A DNA stretch of 64,000 bases from Mycolicibacterium septicum DSM 44393 (lineage in GTDB: Bacteria; Actinomycetota; Actinomycetes; Mycobacteriales; Mycobacteriaceae). Shown here one piece after another: positions 1-9,274 of the stretch (position 1 is its first letter; each line of letters starts with the position of its first letter). The notes under the pieces were generated by a model. The model did no database searches, was not told where the DNA came from, and saw only the letters and a list, made by a program, of their open reading frames with translations. Both the position numbers and the translations under genes were made by a program. The stretch lies in the NCBI RefSeq assembly GCF_000455325.1, contig NZ_HG322951.1, positions 1,100,717 through 1,164,716 of the forward strand, given 5' to 3'.

Positions 1-1
1 C

Positions 2-1312
<1,311 letters not shown>

Positions 1313-1331
1313 TCTGTTCGCCGAAAAGCCG

Positions 1332-1370
1332 CGTGCCCCGCCTCCTCCCATCCCCCTGAGGCGGGGTACG
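1332..1370. terminator. Bidirectional hairpin terminator between ctaD and the response regulator
   Basis: Arms CCCCGCCTC (1336-1344) and GAGGCGGGG (1358-1366) pair perfectly around a 13-nt loop, and the stem extends outward through one G-T pair to about 13 bp. It lies between two convergent genes. There is no long T-tract, which is common for mycobacterial terminators. Confidence 0.75.
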
Positions 1371-1382
1371 CCCCGGATCGGA

Positions 1383-2042
1383 TCACTGGGGACTGACGAG
1401 CCCGGTGTCGTACGCGTGGATGATCGCCGCGGCGCGGTCACGCAGGTCGAGCTTGATGAAGATGTGGCCGATGTGGCTCTTGACGGTGAGTCCGGAGATG
1501 CTGAGTTCATCGGCGATCTCGGCGTTGGAGTGTCCCTTGGCGATCAGTGTCAGCACGTCGAGTTCGCGGGCCGTGAGGTCGCCGACGGCGGCGAGGCGCG
1601 GTTCTGCCGACTTGCGGTAGGTGGTGAGCACCCGTGACGTCACCGCCGGGTCGAGGTAGCTGTTGCCCTGCGCCACCGCGCGGACCGCCCGGATCAGTTC
1701 CTCGGCCGAAGAGTCCTTGAGTACGAATCCACTCGCGCCGGCGCGCAGCGCGCCGGACAGCAACTCGTCGTCGTTGAACGTGGTCAGCGCCAGCACCGGG
1801 GGTCCACCGGCCGCGGTCACCTGCCGGGTGGCTTCGATCCCGTCGACGCGCTTCATCCGCAGGTCCATCACCACCACGTCCGGGCGGTACCGGGTGACGG
1901 CGTCGGGCACCTCGTCGCCGTCGGCGCATTCGGCGACGATCACGAAGCCGTCTTTGCGCCGCAGGATGCGTCGCAGCCCCGAGCGCACCAGATCCTGATC
2001 GTCGACCAGGAGGACCGCGACCTCGGGCACGGGGTCCGTCAT
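1383..2042 (-). CDS. NarL/LuxR-family response regulator
   Basis: Two-component DNA-binding response regulator of 219 residues. The receiver domain (about 8-125) has acidic pair D14-D15, phospho-acceptor D60 in VVMDLRM, T87/T88 and conserved K109. A LuxR-type helix-turn-helix follows (about 154-215; LTARELDVL, NAEIADELSIS, VKSHIGHIF). I chose the ATG at 2042 because it overlaps the kinase stop codon as ATGA; upstream in-frame codons read into the kinase gene. It is co-transcribed and translationally coupled with the kinase, its obvious partner. The signal is unknown. Confidence 0.93.
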   Translation of the reverse strand: MTDPVPEVAVLLVDDQDLVRSGLRRILRRKDGFVIVAECADGDEVPDAVTRYRPDVVVMDLRMKRVDGIEATRQVTAAGGPPVLALTTFNDDELLSGALRAGASGFVLKDSSAEELIRAVRAVAQGNSYLDPAVTSRVLTTYRKSAEPRLAAVGDLTARELDVLTLIAKGHSNAEIADELSISGLTVKSHIGHIFIKLDLRDRAAAIIHAYDTGLVSPQ

Positions 2043-3256
2043 GACACCACGGGGCACCATCGGGGCGCCCGGTCGGTGTCGTCCAACGGAATGTTCGTGC
2101 GCACCGACCACGCGTCGTCAGCCGGGCCGACGCTGATGATCCCGCCGAGCAACTCGACGCGTTGGCGCATACCGCTCACGCCGCGGCCCTCCACATCGCA
2201 ACCGTTCCTGACGGCCGACGCGGGGACCGGGAGCCGGTTGGCGACGGTCAGCGTCGCCGAGGTCCGTGAAATCCGCAGTAACACGGTCGCTTCCGCGTCG
2301 GGTGCGTGTTTGGCGATGTTGGCCAGGGACTCCTGGGCGATGCGATACAAGGCCAAGCCCACCGCGGCGGAGACCACATCGGTGCGGCCGGTCGCGTCGA
2401 AACGTACCTTGAGCCCGGCCCGCACGAAATCGTCGACCAGGCAGCAGATGTCGTCGACTCCGGGCTCGGGCGCCATGCTCATCGGGGCGCCGTCGAGTAA
2501 TCCCACCGTGCGGCGGATATCCGCCATGGCCTGACGGCCCAGGCGTTCAGCCTGCTCCAGTGCCTCGACGGCGTCGTCCACATCGCGGTCCTGCTGCAAC
2601 CCGCGCCGCGCCCCCGTCACGTGTAGCAGGGTCACGCTGAGCGAATGCGCGATCACGTCGTGGACCTCGCGGGCGATGCGGCGCCGTTCATCGGCTGCGG
2701 CGTGGCGGGCCTGCGCGGCCTGGGACTCCTGTTGCTGTCGCATGAGTTGCTGCTGGGTGAACACGAGATAACCCACCAGCCAACCCATCCCGAGGATCCC
2801 CAGGTAGAGCGGCAGGGCGTCGAGGCGGTGTTGCGATGCGGCGGTCAGCAGCAGCGTGGCCGCGGTGAGCGAGGCCAGAAATCCACCCCAGACCCCGGTC
2901 AGGGAGGCGACCTCGCCGACCATCAGTACCGCGATCAGCGGAGCGAAATCATTGGATACCGGGGTGGCCGTCGCGAACAGCAACACGGCGGTCGAGGTGG
3001 TCCAGGTCGCCCAGACGATTGGCGCCTTGAAGTCGACGCCGGACAGGTAGAACAGCGCGAACGGGGCTGTGCAGACGACGAGCGCGAGCAGGCTCGCCGG
3101 GAGGTCGGCTGTCGGGCGCTGCAACATGGCCACCGCGCCGGCACCGATCACCGTGGTGTCGAACGCCAGCACGATGGCCCAGTTGTAGCCCACCGGGAGG
3201 GCGTACCCCCGCCGGCGCACGTGCGCACGGAAGCCGCGCGCGATGCTACCGAGCAT
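2039..3256 (-). CDS. Sensor histidine kinase, HisKA_3 (NarL-partner) type
   Basis: Membrane sensor kinase of 405 residues. The N-terminal part has about five hydrophobic segments and no large extracellular domain, so it may sense a membrane or cell-envelope signal. The dimerisation/phospho-acceptor box reads RREIAREVHDVIAHSL-like (REVHDVIAHSL, histidine central), followed by an HATPase_c domain with an N-box (AQESLANIAKHA) and a glycine box (GRGVSGMRQRVELLGG). The start at 3256 is supported by a TACGAT hexamer exactly 6 nt upstream, which suggests a leaderless mRNA. A 13-bp element at 3291-3303 lies just upstream and recurs inverted at 3684-3696, so autoregulation by the adjacent response regulator is plausible. 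Confidence 0.92.
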   Translation of the reverse strand: MLGSIARGFRAHVRRRGYALPVGYNWAIVLAFDTTVIGAGAVAMLQRPTADLPASLLALVVCTAPFALFYLSGVDFKAPIVWATWTTSTAVLLFATATPVSNDFAPLIAVLMVGEVASLTGVWGGFLASLTAATLLLTAASQHRLDALPLYLGILGMGWLVGYLVFTQQQLMRQQQESQAAQARHAAADERRRIAREVHDVIAHSLSVTLLHVTGARRGLQQDRDVDDAVEALEQAERLGRQAMADIRRTVGLLDGAPMSMAPEPGVDDICCLVDDFVRAGLKVRFDATGRTDVVSAAVGLALYRIAQESLANIAKHAPDAEATVLLRISRTSATLTVANRLPVPASAVRNGCDVEGRGVSGMRQRVELLGGIISVGPADDAWSVRTNIPLDDTDRAPRWCPVVS

Positions 3257-3262
3257 GTTGTG

Positions 3263-3268
3263 ATCGTA
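3263..3268 (-). promoter_or_regulatory. Putative leaderless -10 hexamer for the histidine kinase
   Basis: TACGAT on the minus strand ends 6 nt before ATG 3256, the spacing expected when transcription starts at the A of the start codon. Confidence 0.5.
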
Positions 3269-3290
3269 GAAGGTCAGAGCGCTGTCGCGC

Positions 3291-3303
3291 CTCCTACTAC
3301 GGT
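3291..3303 (-). promoter_or_regulatory. 13-bp element, copy A, upstream of the kinase
   Basis: ACCGTAGTAGGAG read on the minus strand. An exact copy in the opposite orientation lies at 3684-3696. This copy sits about 35 bp before the kinase start, at the expected -35 region, so it may be an activator or repressor site. Confidence 0.45.
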
Positions 3304-3332
3304 TGGATTTTCGCGGGCCGGATTCCAGCAAT

Positions 3333-3575
3333 TCAGAGTCGCCACATCTCGCGCGCCATGGCGGCGTCCTCGACGAAGCCTTCACGCAGCGGTGGATAGT
3401 AGGGCTGCTTCAGATCGGGTCTGGGCACCGCGGCCAGTACCGTGCGCACCGCGGCCAGCGCGCGCCGCCAGCGGCGGCCCTCCCGCGGATCGGGGCCGGC
3501 CGGGATCGCCGGGGCGGTCACCGGTGGGGTGAATACGGCGTCTTTCGCCGTCCATCCACGGGCGACACCCGTCAT
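3333..3575 (-). CDS. Small protein of unknown function
   Basis: Not recognised. The 80-residue product is soluble-looking, proline- and arginine-rich in the middle, and ends in a segment with PRPDLKQPYYPPLREGF and an acidic stretch. Third codon positions from 3575 onward are almost all G or C, as in its neighbours, whereas the 45 bases between the alternative ATG at 3620 and 3575 lack this bias; hence the shorter start. The ATG at 3620 is still possible because TAGCGT lies 6 nt before it. The gene is upstream of the kinase on the same strand with a 76-bp gap, so it could belong to that operon. Confidence 0.55.
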   Translation of the reverse strand: MTGVARGWTAKDAVFTPPVTAPAIPAGPDPREGRRWRRALAAVRTVLAAVPRPDLKQPYYPPLREGFVEDAAMAREMWRL

Positions 3576-3582
3576 GGAATTC

Positions 3583-3596
3583 GCTATCGAGATAGC
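3583..3596. promoter_or_regulatory. Perfect 14-bp palindrome, candidate operator
   Basis: GCTATC-GA-GATAGC, immediately upstream of the small gene's preferred start at 3575. A TetR gene is encoded divergently 150 bp away and is the natural candidate ligand. If the gene starts at 3620 instead, the palindrome lies inside coding sequence. Confidence 0.4.
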
Positions 3597-3683
3597 TGGG
3601 GAACGCTGTGCTCGTGTCATGGCTCGACGCTACGAAGAATGCAGGTCAGCCCACATCGCGCTGTTGTCCGATCTTGAACTACG

Positions 3684-3696
3684 ACCGTAGTAGGAG
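3684..3696 (+). promoter_or_regulatory. 13-bp element, copy B, upstream of tetR
   Basis: ACCGTAGTAGGAG, identical to the 3291-3303 element but inverted in the window. It is embedded in CTAC-GACC-GTAG (3679-3690), so it also has local dyad symmetry. It lies 50 bp before the TetR start. Confidence 0.45.
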
Positions 3697-3734
3697 ATCT
3701 GCACCGACCACAGGACGATCAGGCCGCGAGTGAT

Positions 3735-3740
3735 TACGCT
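3735..3740 (+). promoter_or_regulatory. Putative leaderless -10 hexamer for tetR
   Basis: TACGCT followed by 6 nt and then the GTG start at 3747; no Shine-Dalgarno sequence is present. Confidence 0.5.
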
Positions 3741-3746
3741 CGTACC

Positions 3747-4412
3747 GTGGTCCAGAGTTCGACCCGCAGACGTGGTCCCCGACGTGATGTCGACACCCGA
3801 ACACTGATCGTCGACACCGCTGAGCGAATGTTCGCCGAGACGTCGATCGGTGCGGTGGCAGCACGTGCGGTGGCCCGTGAGGCCGGCGTGGCCAGCCGCG
3901 CCGTGGCCTACCATTTCCCCGCCAAGCGGGACCTGGTGCTGGAGGTGGCCCGGCGGCGCGCCCCGATCGTGTTCGAGGCCGTTGTCCAGGAGCTCGTGCG
4001 AGTGGCCCAGTCGGGCAACGAGATCGGTGTCAGCGATGTCGTGGAGGCGCTGATCGCGCCGTATGTCCGGTTGCTCGACGAGGATCCGGTCGGTGGGTTG
4101 CGGTGGCTCAAGGTGATGAATCAGCTGGCCCTGGACGAAGACCAGATCTGGCTCGATCAGTTGGCGGGTACGCCGAGTCTGCCGGAGTTGTTCTTCGCCG
4201 CGGCAGGTCGCGCGGTGCCCGACATTCAGACCAGAGAAGGTCAGCAGCGCAGCACAATTGCCATCTTCTCGATGATCGGCGCGCTCGCCAGTTCGGATCT
4301 CGCGCTCTACGGACGCCCCCTCGGCCCCGCCGGCCTGGACCGCGGTTGGGTCGACCAGCTCATCCGGTTCACGGGCGGCGGTTTGCGCGGCGCAGAGGGT
4401 CCGCCCGACTAG
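3747..4412 (+). CDS. TetR-family transcriptional regulator
   Basis: A 221-residue repressor-type protein. The N-terminal helix-turn-helix is typical (AERMFAETSIGAVAARAVAREAG, then VAYHFPAKRDL); the C-terminal ligand-binding half is not assignable to a ligand. Start is GTG 3747 with a leaderless-type -10 six bases before it. It is divergent from the small gene at 3333-3575 and followed after 9 bp by the LysR gene, whose own -10 overlaps its stop codon. Possible targets are itself and the divergent small gene through the 3583 or 3684 sites. Confidence 0.88.
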   Translation: MVQSSTRRRGPRRDVDTRTLIVDTAERMFAETSIGAVAARAVAREAGVASRAVAYHFPAKRDLVLEVARRRAPIVFEAVVQELVRVAQSGNEIGVSDVVEALIAPYVRLLDEDPVGGLRWLKVMNQLALDEDQIWLDQLAGTPSLPELFFAAAGRAVPDIQTREGQQRSTIAIFSMIGALASSDLALYGRPLGPAGLDRGWVDQLIRFTGGGLRGAEGPPD

Positions 4413-4415
4413 GAT
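4410..4415 (+). promoter_or_regulatory. Putative leaderless -10 hexamer for the LysR gene
   Basis: TAGGAT begins on the TAG stop codon of the preceding TetR gene and is followed by 6 nt and GTG 4422. Confidence 0.45.
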
Positions 4416-4421
4416 CGTTGC

Positions 4422-5288
4422 GTGCAGATCGACGGCCAGCAGCTCGCTGCCTTCGCCGCGGTGGTCGAGCTGGGGAGCTTCGACGCGGCCGCGCAGCGTC
4501 TGCATGTGACCCCGTCGGCGATCAGCCAGCGCATCAAGGCGTTGGAGCAGCGTGTCGGTCAGGTCCTCGTGGTCCGCGAAAAGCCCTGCACGGCAACCTC
4601 TGCCGGTGTTCCACTGCTGAGGCTCGCGGCCCAGACGGCACTGCTGGAATCCGAGACCCTGGCCGAGATGGGTGGCGGCTCGGCGCACCGCACCAGGATC
4701 GCGCTGGCGGTCAACGCCGATTCGATGGCGACCTGGTTCACCGGTGTGTTCGCCCGAGCGGCCGAGTTCTTGTTCGACATCAGGATCGAGGACCAAGACC
4801 TCTCGGCGCGACTGCTGCGTGAGGGCGTGGTGATGGGCGCGGTGACCACCGAGCGGAGCCCGGTCCCGGGCTGCCGGGTGCACCCGTTGGGTGCGATGCG
4901 CTACGTGCCGGTGGCCAGCGCGGACTACGTGCAGCGGTACCTGCCCGACGGATTCACCCGCGACGCGGCGCAGGCGGCGCCGTCCCTGTCCTGGAACCGA
5001 GACGATGCATTGCAAGACCAATTGGTGCGCAAGGAATTCCGCAAGGACGTCGTCAGGCCGGTCCACTACATCCCGACCGCCGAGGGGTTCGGTGCCGCCG
5101 TGCGCGCCGGGTTGGGCTGGGGGATGTACCCCGAGGAGTTGGTCGACGACGATTTCGTCCGGATCACCGAGCAATACCTGGACGTGCCGCTGTACTGGCA
5201 ATGCTGGAAGCTCGACAGTCGCATCGTCGAGACCATCACGGCTGCTGTGCGCACCGCGGCGGGGACGCTGCGCGGACACCCCGGCTGA
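4422..5288 (+). CDS. LysR-family regulator, ArgP/LysG type
   Basis: A 288-residue LysR protein. Residues 1-60 form the winged helix-turn-helix (LAAFAAVVELGSFDAAAQRLHVTPSAISQRIKAL), with the effector domain from about 85 on. Sequence style (QRVGQVLVVREKPC) fits the ArgP/IciA branch, whose mycobacterial member LysG controls the lysine/arginine exporter LysE. No lysE-like gene is adjacent here; neighbours are TetR upstream and OsmC downstream. The target is therefore unknown, and LysG-like function is inference from family resemblance. Confidence 0.88.
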   Translation: MQIDGQQLAAFAAVVELGSFDAAAQRLHVTPSAISQRIKALEQRVGQVLVVREKPCTATSAGVPLLRLAAQTALLESETLAEMGGGSAHRTRIALAVNADSMATWFTGVFARAAEFLFDIRIEDQDLSARLLREGVVMGAVTTERSPVPGCRVHPLGAMRYVPVASADYVQRYLPDGFTRDAAQAAPSLSWNRDDALQDQLVRKEFRKDVVRPVHYIPTAEGFGAAVRAGLGWGMYPEELVDDDFVRITEQYLDVPLYWQCWKLDSRIVETITAAVRTAAGTLRGHPG

Positions 5289-5323
5289 GGTTTGGCGGGT
5301 ATTCAACGGACTGAGAGGTGGCG

Positions 5324-5803
5324 ATGAGCAGGACACATCGATACGAGGTCGAGGTGACCTGGACCGGCAATACCGGTTCGGGGACCAGCGGCTACCGCGA
5401 TTACGCACGCGATCACGACGTGGCCGGCGTCGAGACGCCGGCCAAGCCGGTGATCCTGGGGAGTGCCGATCCGGCCTTCCGCGGAGACCCGCAGCGCTGG
5501 AACCCCGAGGAACTGCTCGTGGTCAGCCTGTCGCAGTGCCACATGCTCTGGTATCTCGCTCTGTGCGCCAAAGCGGGCATCGTCGTCACTGCCTACAGTG
5601 ATCGACCGGAGGGCACGATGAGCGAGAACGCCGAGGGCAGTGGCATTTTCACCGATGTCACGCTGCGGCCGCAGGTGAGCATCACCGACCCGGAGCGGGC
5701 CGGCGATGCCACCGAACTACATCACGAAGCGCACCGGATGTGCTTCATCGCCAACTCGGTCAACTTTCCGGTGACTGCTGAGCCCACCGTCACGGTGAGC
5801 TGA
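5324..5803 (+). CDS. OsmC/Ohr-family peroxiredoxin-like protein
   Basis: A 159-residue cytosolic protein of the OsmC superfamily, which reduces organic hydroperoxides with a pair of cysteines. The first catalytic cysteine is in SLSQCHMLWYL and the second in HRMCFIANSVNFPV, with E in the central helix region. I preferred ATG 5324 over the in-frame GTG at 5318 because GAGAGG (5313-5318) is correctly spaced for it. The stop lies 7 bp from the convergent gdh stop, with no room for a terminator. Confidence 0.88.
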   Translation: MSRTHRYEVEVTWTGNTGSGTSGYRDYARDHDVAGVETPAKPVILGSADPAFRGDPQRWNPEELLVVSLSQCHMLWYLALCAKAGIVVTAYSDRPEGTMSENAEGSGIFTDVTLRPQVSITDPERAGDATELHHEAHRMCFIANSVNFPVTAEPTVTVS

Positions 5804-5810
5804 GCCCGGG

Positions 5811-8800
5811 TCACCGATGGAGCCGGCGCAGCTGGGCTGAGGCCACCGACAGGACCGCCAGGTCGGGCGCGTCGGAATCGAGGAACTCGTCCAGCGTGCG
5901 CTTGGCCCGGTCCAACCGCGGGCGGTTGTAGGCCTCGAAGTCGAGGATGCTGCTTGCGGCCTGGGCGCCCTCGATCCCGTGCTTGGTGACGTCGATCGTG
6001 AGATCACGCAGCGAGCGGTACAGGTCCTCCCGAAGGGCAAGCCGGGCCTGCGCATGCCAGCGGCCGCCTCGGGGAAGCGACGACACGGCCAGCAGCAGCC
6101 GGTCCACTCCCAACCGGTCCGACAGTTCGAAGTAGATCCTGGCCAGCTGGGCCGAGTCCTCACCGTGAACATGGGCGACCTCGATGACGTCCAGAAGGCT
6201 GAACGCATAGAGGGATTCGCTGATCCGGCGGGCGATGTCGGCCGGTACGCCGCGGGCCACCAGGTCGGCGTGCGCCGCCAAGACGGTATCGCGCTCCTGA
6301 CCCCGCAGCATCGCTCCGAGTTGACCGCGCAGCATCGCCACCTGGTTGCTGAATCGGGTGATCTCGGCGTCCACGTCGAGCGGTTGCGGACGGTTGAGCA
6401 CAAACCATCGGGCGGCCCGGTCGAGTAGGCGACGGCCTTCGATGATCATGGCATTCGTCAGTGCCGGCGAGAGATCGGCGGCATAGATGTCCGACCAGAG
6501 TGTGTCGAGGTCGAAAACCTCGGACGCCACTGCGTGAGCCCGCACGATATCGGCTGGGGCAGCGCCGGTTTCCTCGGAGAGCCGGAACGCGAAGGTCAGC
6601 CCCGAGGTGGCCAGCACGCGGTTGACGATCGAGGTGGTGATGATCTCCCGGCGCAGTGGATGCTCGGGCAGGGGCTCGCCGAGCTTGCGCCGCAACGTGG
6701 GCGGGAAATACCGGGTGAGCAGCGCGACGAAGTACGGGTCGTCGAACATCTCGCCACTGAGCAGTTCGGCCTTGAGGTCGAGCTTCACGTGCGCCATCAA
6801 TGTGGCGAGTTGCGGAGCGGCGAGACCGCAATTCTCCTTGGCCAGGTCAGCGAATTCCGCTGGGCTGGGCATGTTCTCGCGAGACCGGTGCAACCCGCGC
6901 CGGGCCTCGAGATCTGCCGTCATGCGGGCGTGCACGTCGATCATCTGGGCCGCGTTGGAGCGGGCATCGCTGAGCAGCCGATTGTGCGCCTGGTTGTTGG
7001 CCAGGACGAGCTGCGCCACTTCGTCGGTCATGTCGACCAGCAGCCGGTTGCGGGCGTTGCCGGTGAGCTTTCCGGACCGCGCGGCGGCGTCCAGCAGGAT
7101 CTTGATGTTGACCTCGTGGTCTGAGCAGTCCACTCCGGCCGCGTTGTCGATTGCGTCGGTGTTCACCAAGCCGCCGCGGCGGGCGTACTCGATGCGGGCC
7201 CGCTGGGAGAGCCCGAGGTTCCCGCCCTCGACGATCACCCGCGCACGGACGTCACCGGCGTCCACCCGCACCGGATCGTTCACCTTGTCGGCGATGTCGG
7301 AGTGCTGTTCGTCGCCGGCCTTGATGTAGGTGCCGATCCCGCCGTTGAACAACAGGTCCGCCGGCGCCCGCAGGATATGGCTGATCAACTGGGTCGGAGT
7401 CAGGCGGGTCTCATCGTCGGCGATGCCGAGCGCAGCACGCATTTCCGGTGTGGTGGCAATGGTTTTGGCGGTCCGCGGCCACACTCCGCCGCCCGGACTG
7501 ATCACAGAACGGTCGTAGTCATCCCACGATGACTGAGGCAGTTCGAACAGTCGTTGCCGTTCCTTGCGGGCCGGCTCGGTGTCGGGCTGCGGGTCGATGA
7601 AGATGTGCCGGTGGTCGAATGCGGCCACCAGTCGCAGCCCCGGGCGCAGCAGCATCCCGTTGCCGAAGACATCCCCGCTCATGTCGCCCACGCCGACGGC
7701 GGTGAACTCGTCGGAGGCGGAATCGATGCCGAGTTCGGCAAGGTGAGTGTCGCCACTGACCCAGGCGCCGCGGGCGGTGATCGCCATGGCCTTGTGGTCG
7801 TAGCCGGCCGATCCACCGGAGGCGAAGGCGTCGCCCATCCAGTAGCCGCGGTCCAGCGCCACCGCGTTGGCCGAGTCCGAGAACGTGGCGGTCCCCTTGT
7901 CGGCAGCCACCACCAGGTAGGGGTCGGGTCCGTCGTGGCACACCACGCCGCCGAACCGGGGCCGGTCATCGGAGGCGGTCTTGTCGACCACATCGAGCAA
8001 TGCGGCGATGAACTGTCGGTAGCTTCGCAGGCCTTGCACGCGGGGGGATTCGCCCGCGGCGGCCCGGGCCTTGACGACGAACACGCCCTTGGCGCCGGCG
8101 GGCACGATCATCGCGTTTTTGACCGCCTGTGCCTTGACCAGCCCCAGGACCTCGGTGCGGTAGTCGTCGTGGCGGTCCGACCAACGCAGGCCGCCACGGG
8201 CGACCAGCCCGAAGCGGAGATGCAGACCTTCGAATTCCGGTGAGTACACGAAGATTTCGGATAGCGGGCGGGGCTGCGGCAGCTCGTCGATGGACTGAGC
8301 GTCGAGCTTGTGGACCAGATAGGGCGCCCACACGGTGAGGGCGTCGGGCGCGAACGCGTTGGTGCGCACGGTGGCGTTGATCAGATTGTGGTACGCGCGC
8401 AGGATCCGGTCGGCGTCAATGTGCAGCACCTGATCGATCTCGGCGGCCACCCGCTGCTCGGCCTCGGCGATACGGGCGACGCGGTGGGGGCTTTCGGCCG
8501 GTTGCTCGGTGCGGTCGAACCGGGCCTCGAACAGGTCGAGCAGAGCGCGGGTGGCCTCCGGGTTGTCCAGCAGGACCCGCTGGATGCGTGTCTGGCCGTA
8601 CGGCAGAGGCAACTGACGCAGGTACCGGCTGTAGCTTCGCAGCACGGTGACCTGTCGCCAGCTCAGTGCGGCTCGCAGGAGCAGCGCGTTGAACCCGTCC
8701 GATTCGACCCGGCCGGCCCACATTGCCTGGAAGGTTTCGCGGATGCGGTCAATGGTGCCGTCCTGTTGCTCGGCCAGTGCGTCGACGACATCGGGGCCGG

Positions 8801-9113
8801 GCTGCAACAGCAGGTGATAGACATGGCAGATCCGCCCGTCCGGCCTGGTCCAGGTGCCGGCCTGCTCCTCGAGCACCTCCAGGTCCATGCTCTGCAGGGC
8901 GGGCAGCATCCGGCGCAACGGAACCGGCGCGAGGGCGGCGAGTGCGAAGGTCAGCCGACCGTCTTCGGTACCGGCCCAGTCCAGGTTGACCGCGACCGCG
9001 TCCCCCGCCAGATCGTCGAGCGCCGTGAACTCCAACAATCGGCCGGGTACCACAACCCCGGCCTGCTGATCATGCACATCGGACGTAATGGCGTTGGCGC
9101 GCAACGGGTTCAC
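5811..9113 (-). CDS. gdh: NAD-dependent glutamate dehydrogenase, ~115 kDa class
   Basis: Large oligomeric enzyme converting glutamate to 2-oxoglutarate and ammonium with NAD. It has 1100 residues, against about 1600 for the usual mycobacterial 180-kDa enzyme (Rv2476c type). The long N-terminal ACT-like part of that class is missing, so this fits the separate L_115 class, a second isoenzyme that I recall in M. smegmatis (MSMEG_6272). The catalytic core is clear: GLRWSDRHDDYRTEVLGLVKAQAVKNA and GAKGVF for substrate binding, then GGIGTYIKA and VEGGNLGLSQRARIEYA in the nucleotide half. The GTG start at 9113 is preceded by GAGGAG at good spacing. The gene is otherwise intact, so I do not regard it as a truncation. 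Confidence 0.93.
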   Translation of the reverse strand: MNPLRANAITSDVHDQQAGVVVPGRLLEFTALDDLAGDAVAVNLDWAGTEDGRLTFALAALAPVPLRRMLPALQSMDLEVLEEQAGTWTRPDGRICHVYHLLLQPGPDVVDALAEQQDGTIDRIRETFQAMWAGRVESDGFNALLLRAALSWRQVTVLRSYSRYLRQLPLPYGQTRIQRVLLDNPEATRALLDLFEARFDRTEQPAESPHRVARIAEAEQRVAAEIDQVLHIDADRILRAYHNLINATVRTNAFAPDALTVWAPYLVHKLDAQSIDELPQPRPLSEIFVYSPEFEGLHLRFGLVARGGLRWSDRHDDYRTEVLGLVKAQAVKNAMIVPAGAKGVFVVKARAAAGESPRVQGLRSYRQFIAALLDVVDKTASDDRPRFGGVVCHDGPDPYLVVAADKGTATFSDSANAVALDRGYWMGDAFASGGSAGYDHKAMAITARGAWVSGDTHLAELGIDSASDEFTAVGVGDMSGDVFGNGMLLRPGLRLVAAFDHRHIFIDPQPDTEPARKERQRLFELPQSSWDDYDRSVISPGGGVWPRTAKTIATTPEMRAALGIADDETRLTPTQLISHILRAPADLLFNGGIGTYIKAGDEQHSDIADKVNDPVRVDAGDVRARVIVEGGNLGLSQRARIEYARRGGLVNTDAIDNAAGVDCSDHEVNIKILLDAAARSGKLTGNARNRLLVDMTDEVAQLVLANNQAHNRLLSDARSNAAQMIDVHARMTADLEARRGLHRSRENMPSPAEFADLAKENCGLAAPQLATLMAHVKLDLKAELLSGEMFDDPYFVALLTRYFPPTLRRKLGEPLPEHPLRREIITTSIVNRVLATSGLTFAFRLSEETGAAPADIVRAHAVASEVFDLDTLWSDIYAADLSPALTNAMIIEGRRLLDRAARWFVLNRPQPLDVDAEITRFSNQVAMLRGQLGAMLRGQERDTVLAAHADLVARGVPADIARRISESLYAFSLLDVIEVAHVHGEDSAQLARIYFELSDRLGVDRLLLAVSSLPRGGRWHAQARLALREDLYRSLRDLTIDVTKHGIEGAQAASSILDFEAYNRPRLDRAKRTLDEFLDSDAPDLAVLSVASAQLRRLHR

Positions 9114-9179
9114 GGTGTGGTCTCCTCAATCGTCGTTGATCGATGCCGTCGGTTGCGTTCGACGGACGGCCTAATCTTG

Positions 9180-9194
9180 TGGTGCGGCGCACCA
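9180..9194. promoter_or_regulatory. Hyphenated palindrome upstream of gdh
   Basis: TGGTGC-GGC-GCACCA, 67 bp before the gdh start in the gap to the next gene's stop. Could be an operator or part of a weak terminator for the upstream gene. Confidence 0.3.
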
Positions 9195-9274
9195 TTGAGG
9201 AGGGTGCAAAGTGTCAGCGATCCGGCGGTGATCAATACAGTCTGTAAGCCGGAATCGGTGTGGGTAGCGCGTGC

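Noticed and set aside
3630..5408. 592-codon open frame on the minus strand
   Set aside because: Antisense to the TetR and LysR genes; composition typical of a shadow.
5811..9113. gdh as a truncated pseudogene of the 180-kDa enzyme
   Set aside because: Good start codon and ribosome-binding site, intact core and normal length for the separate 115-kDa class.
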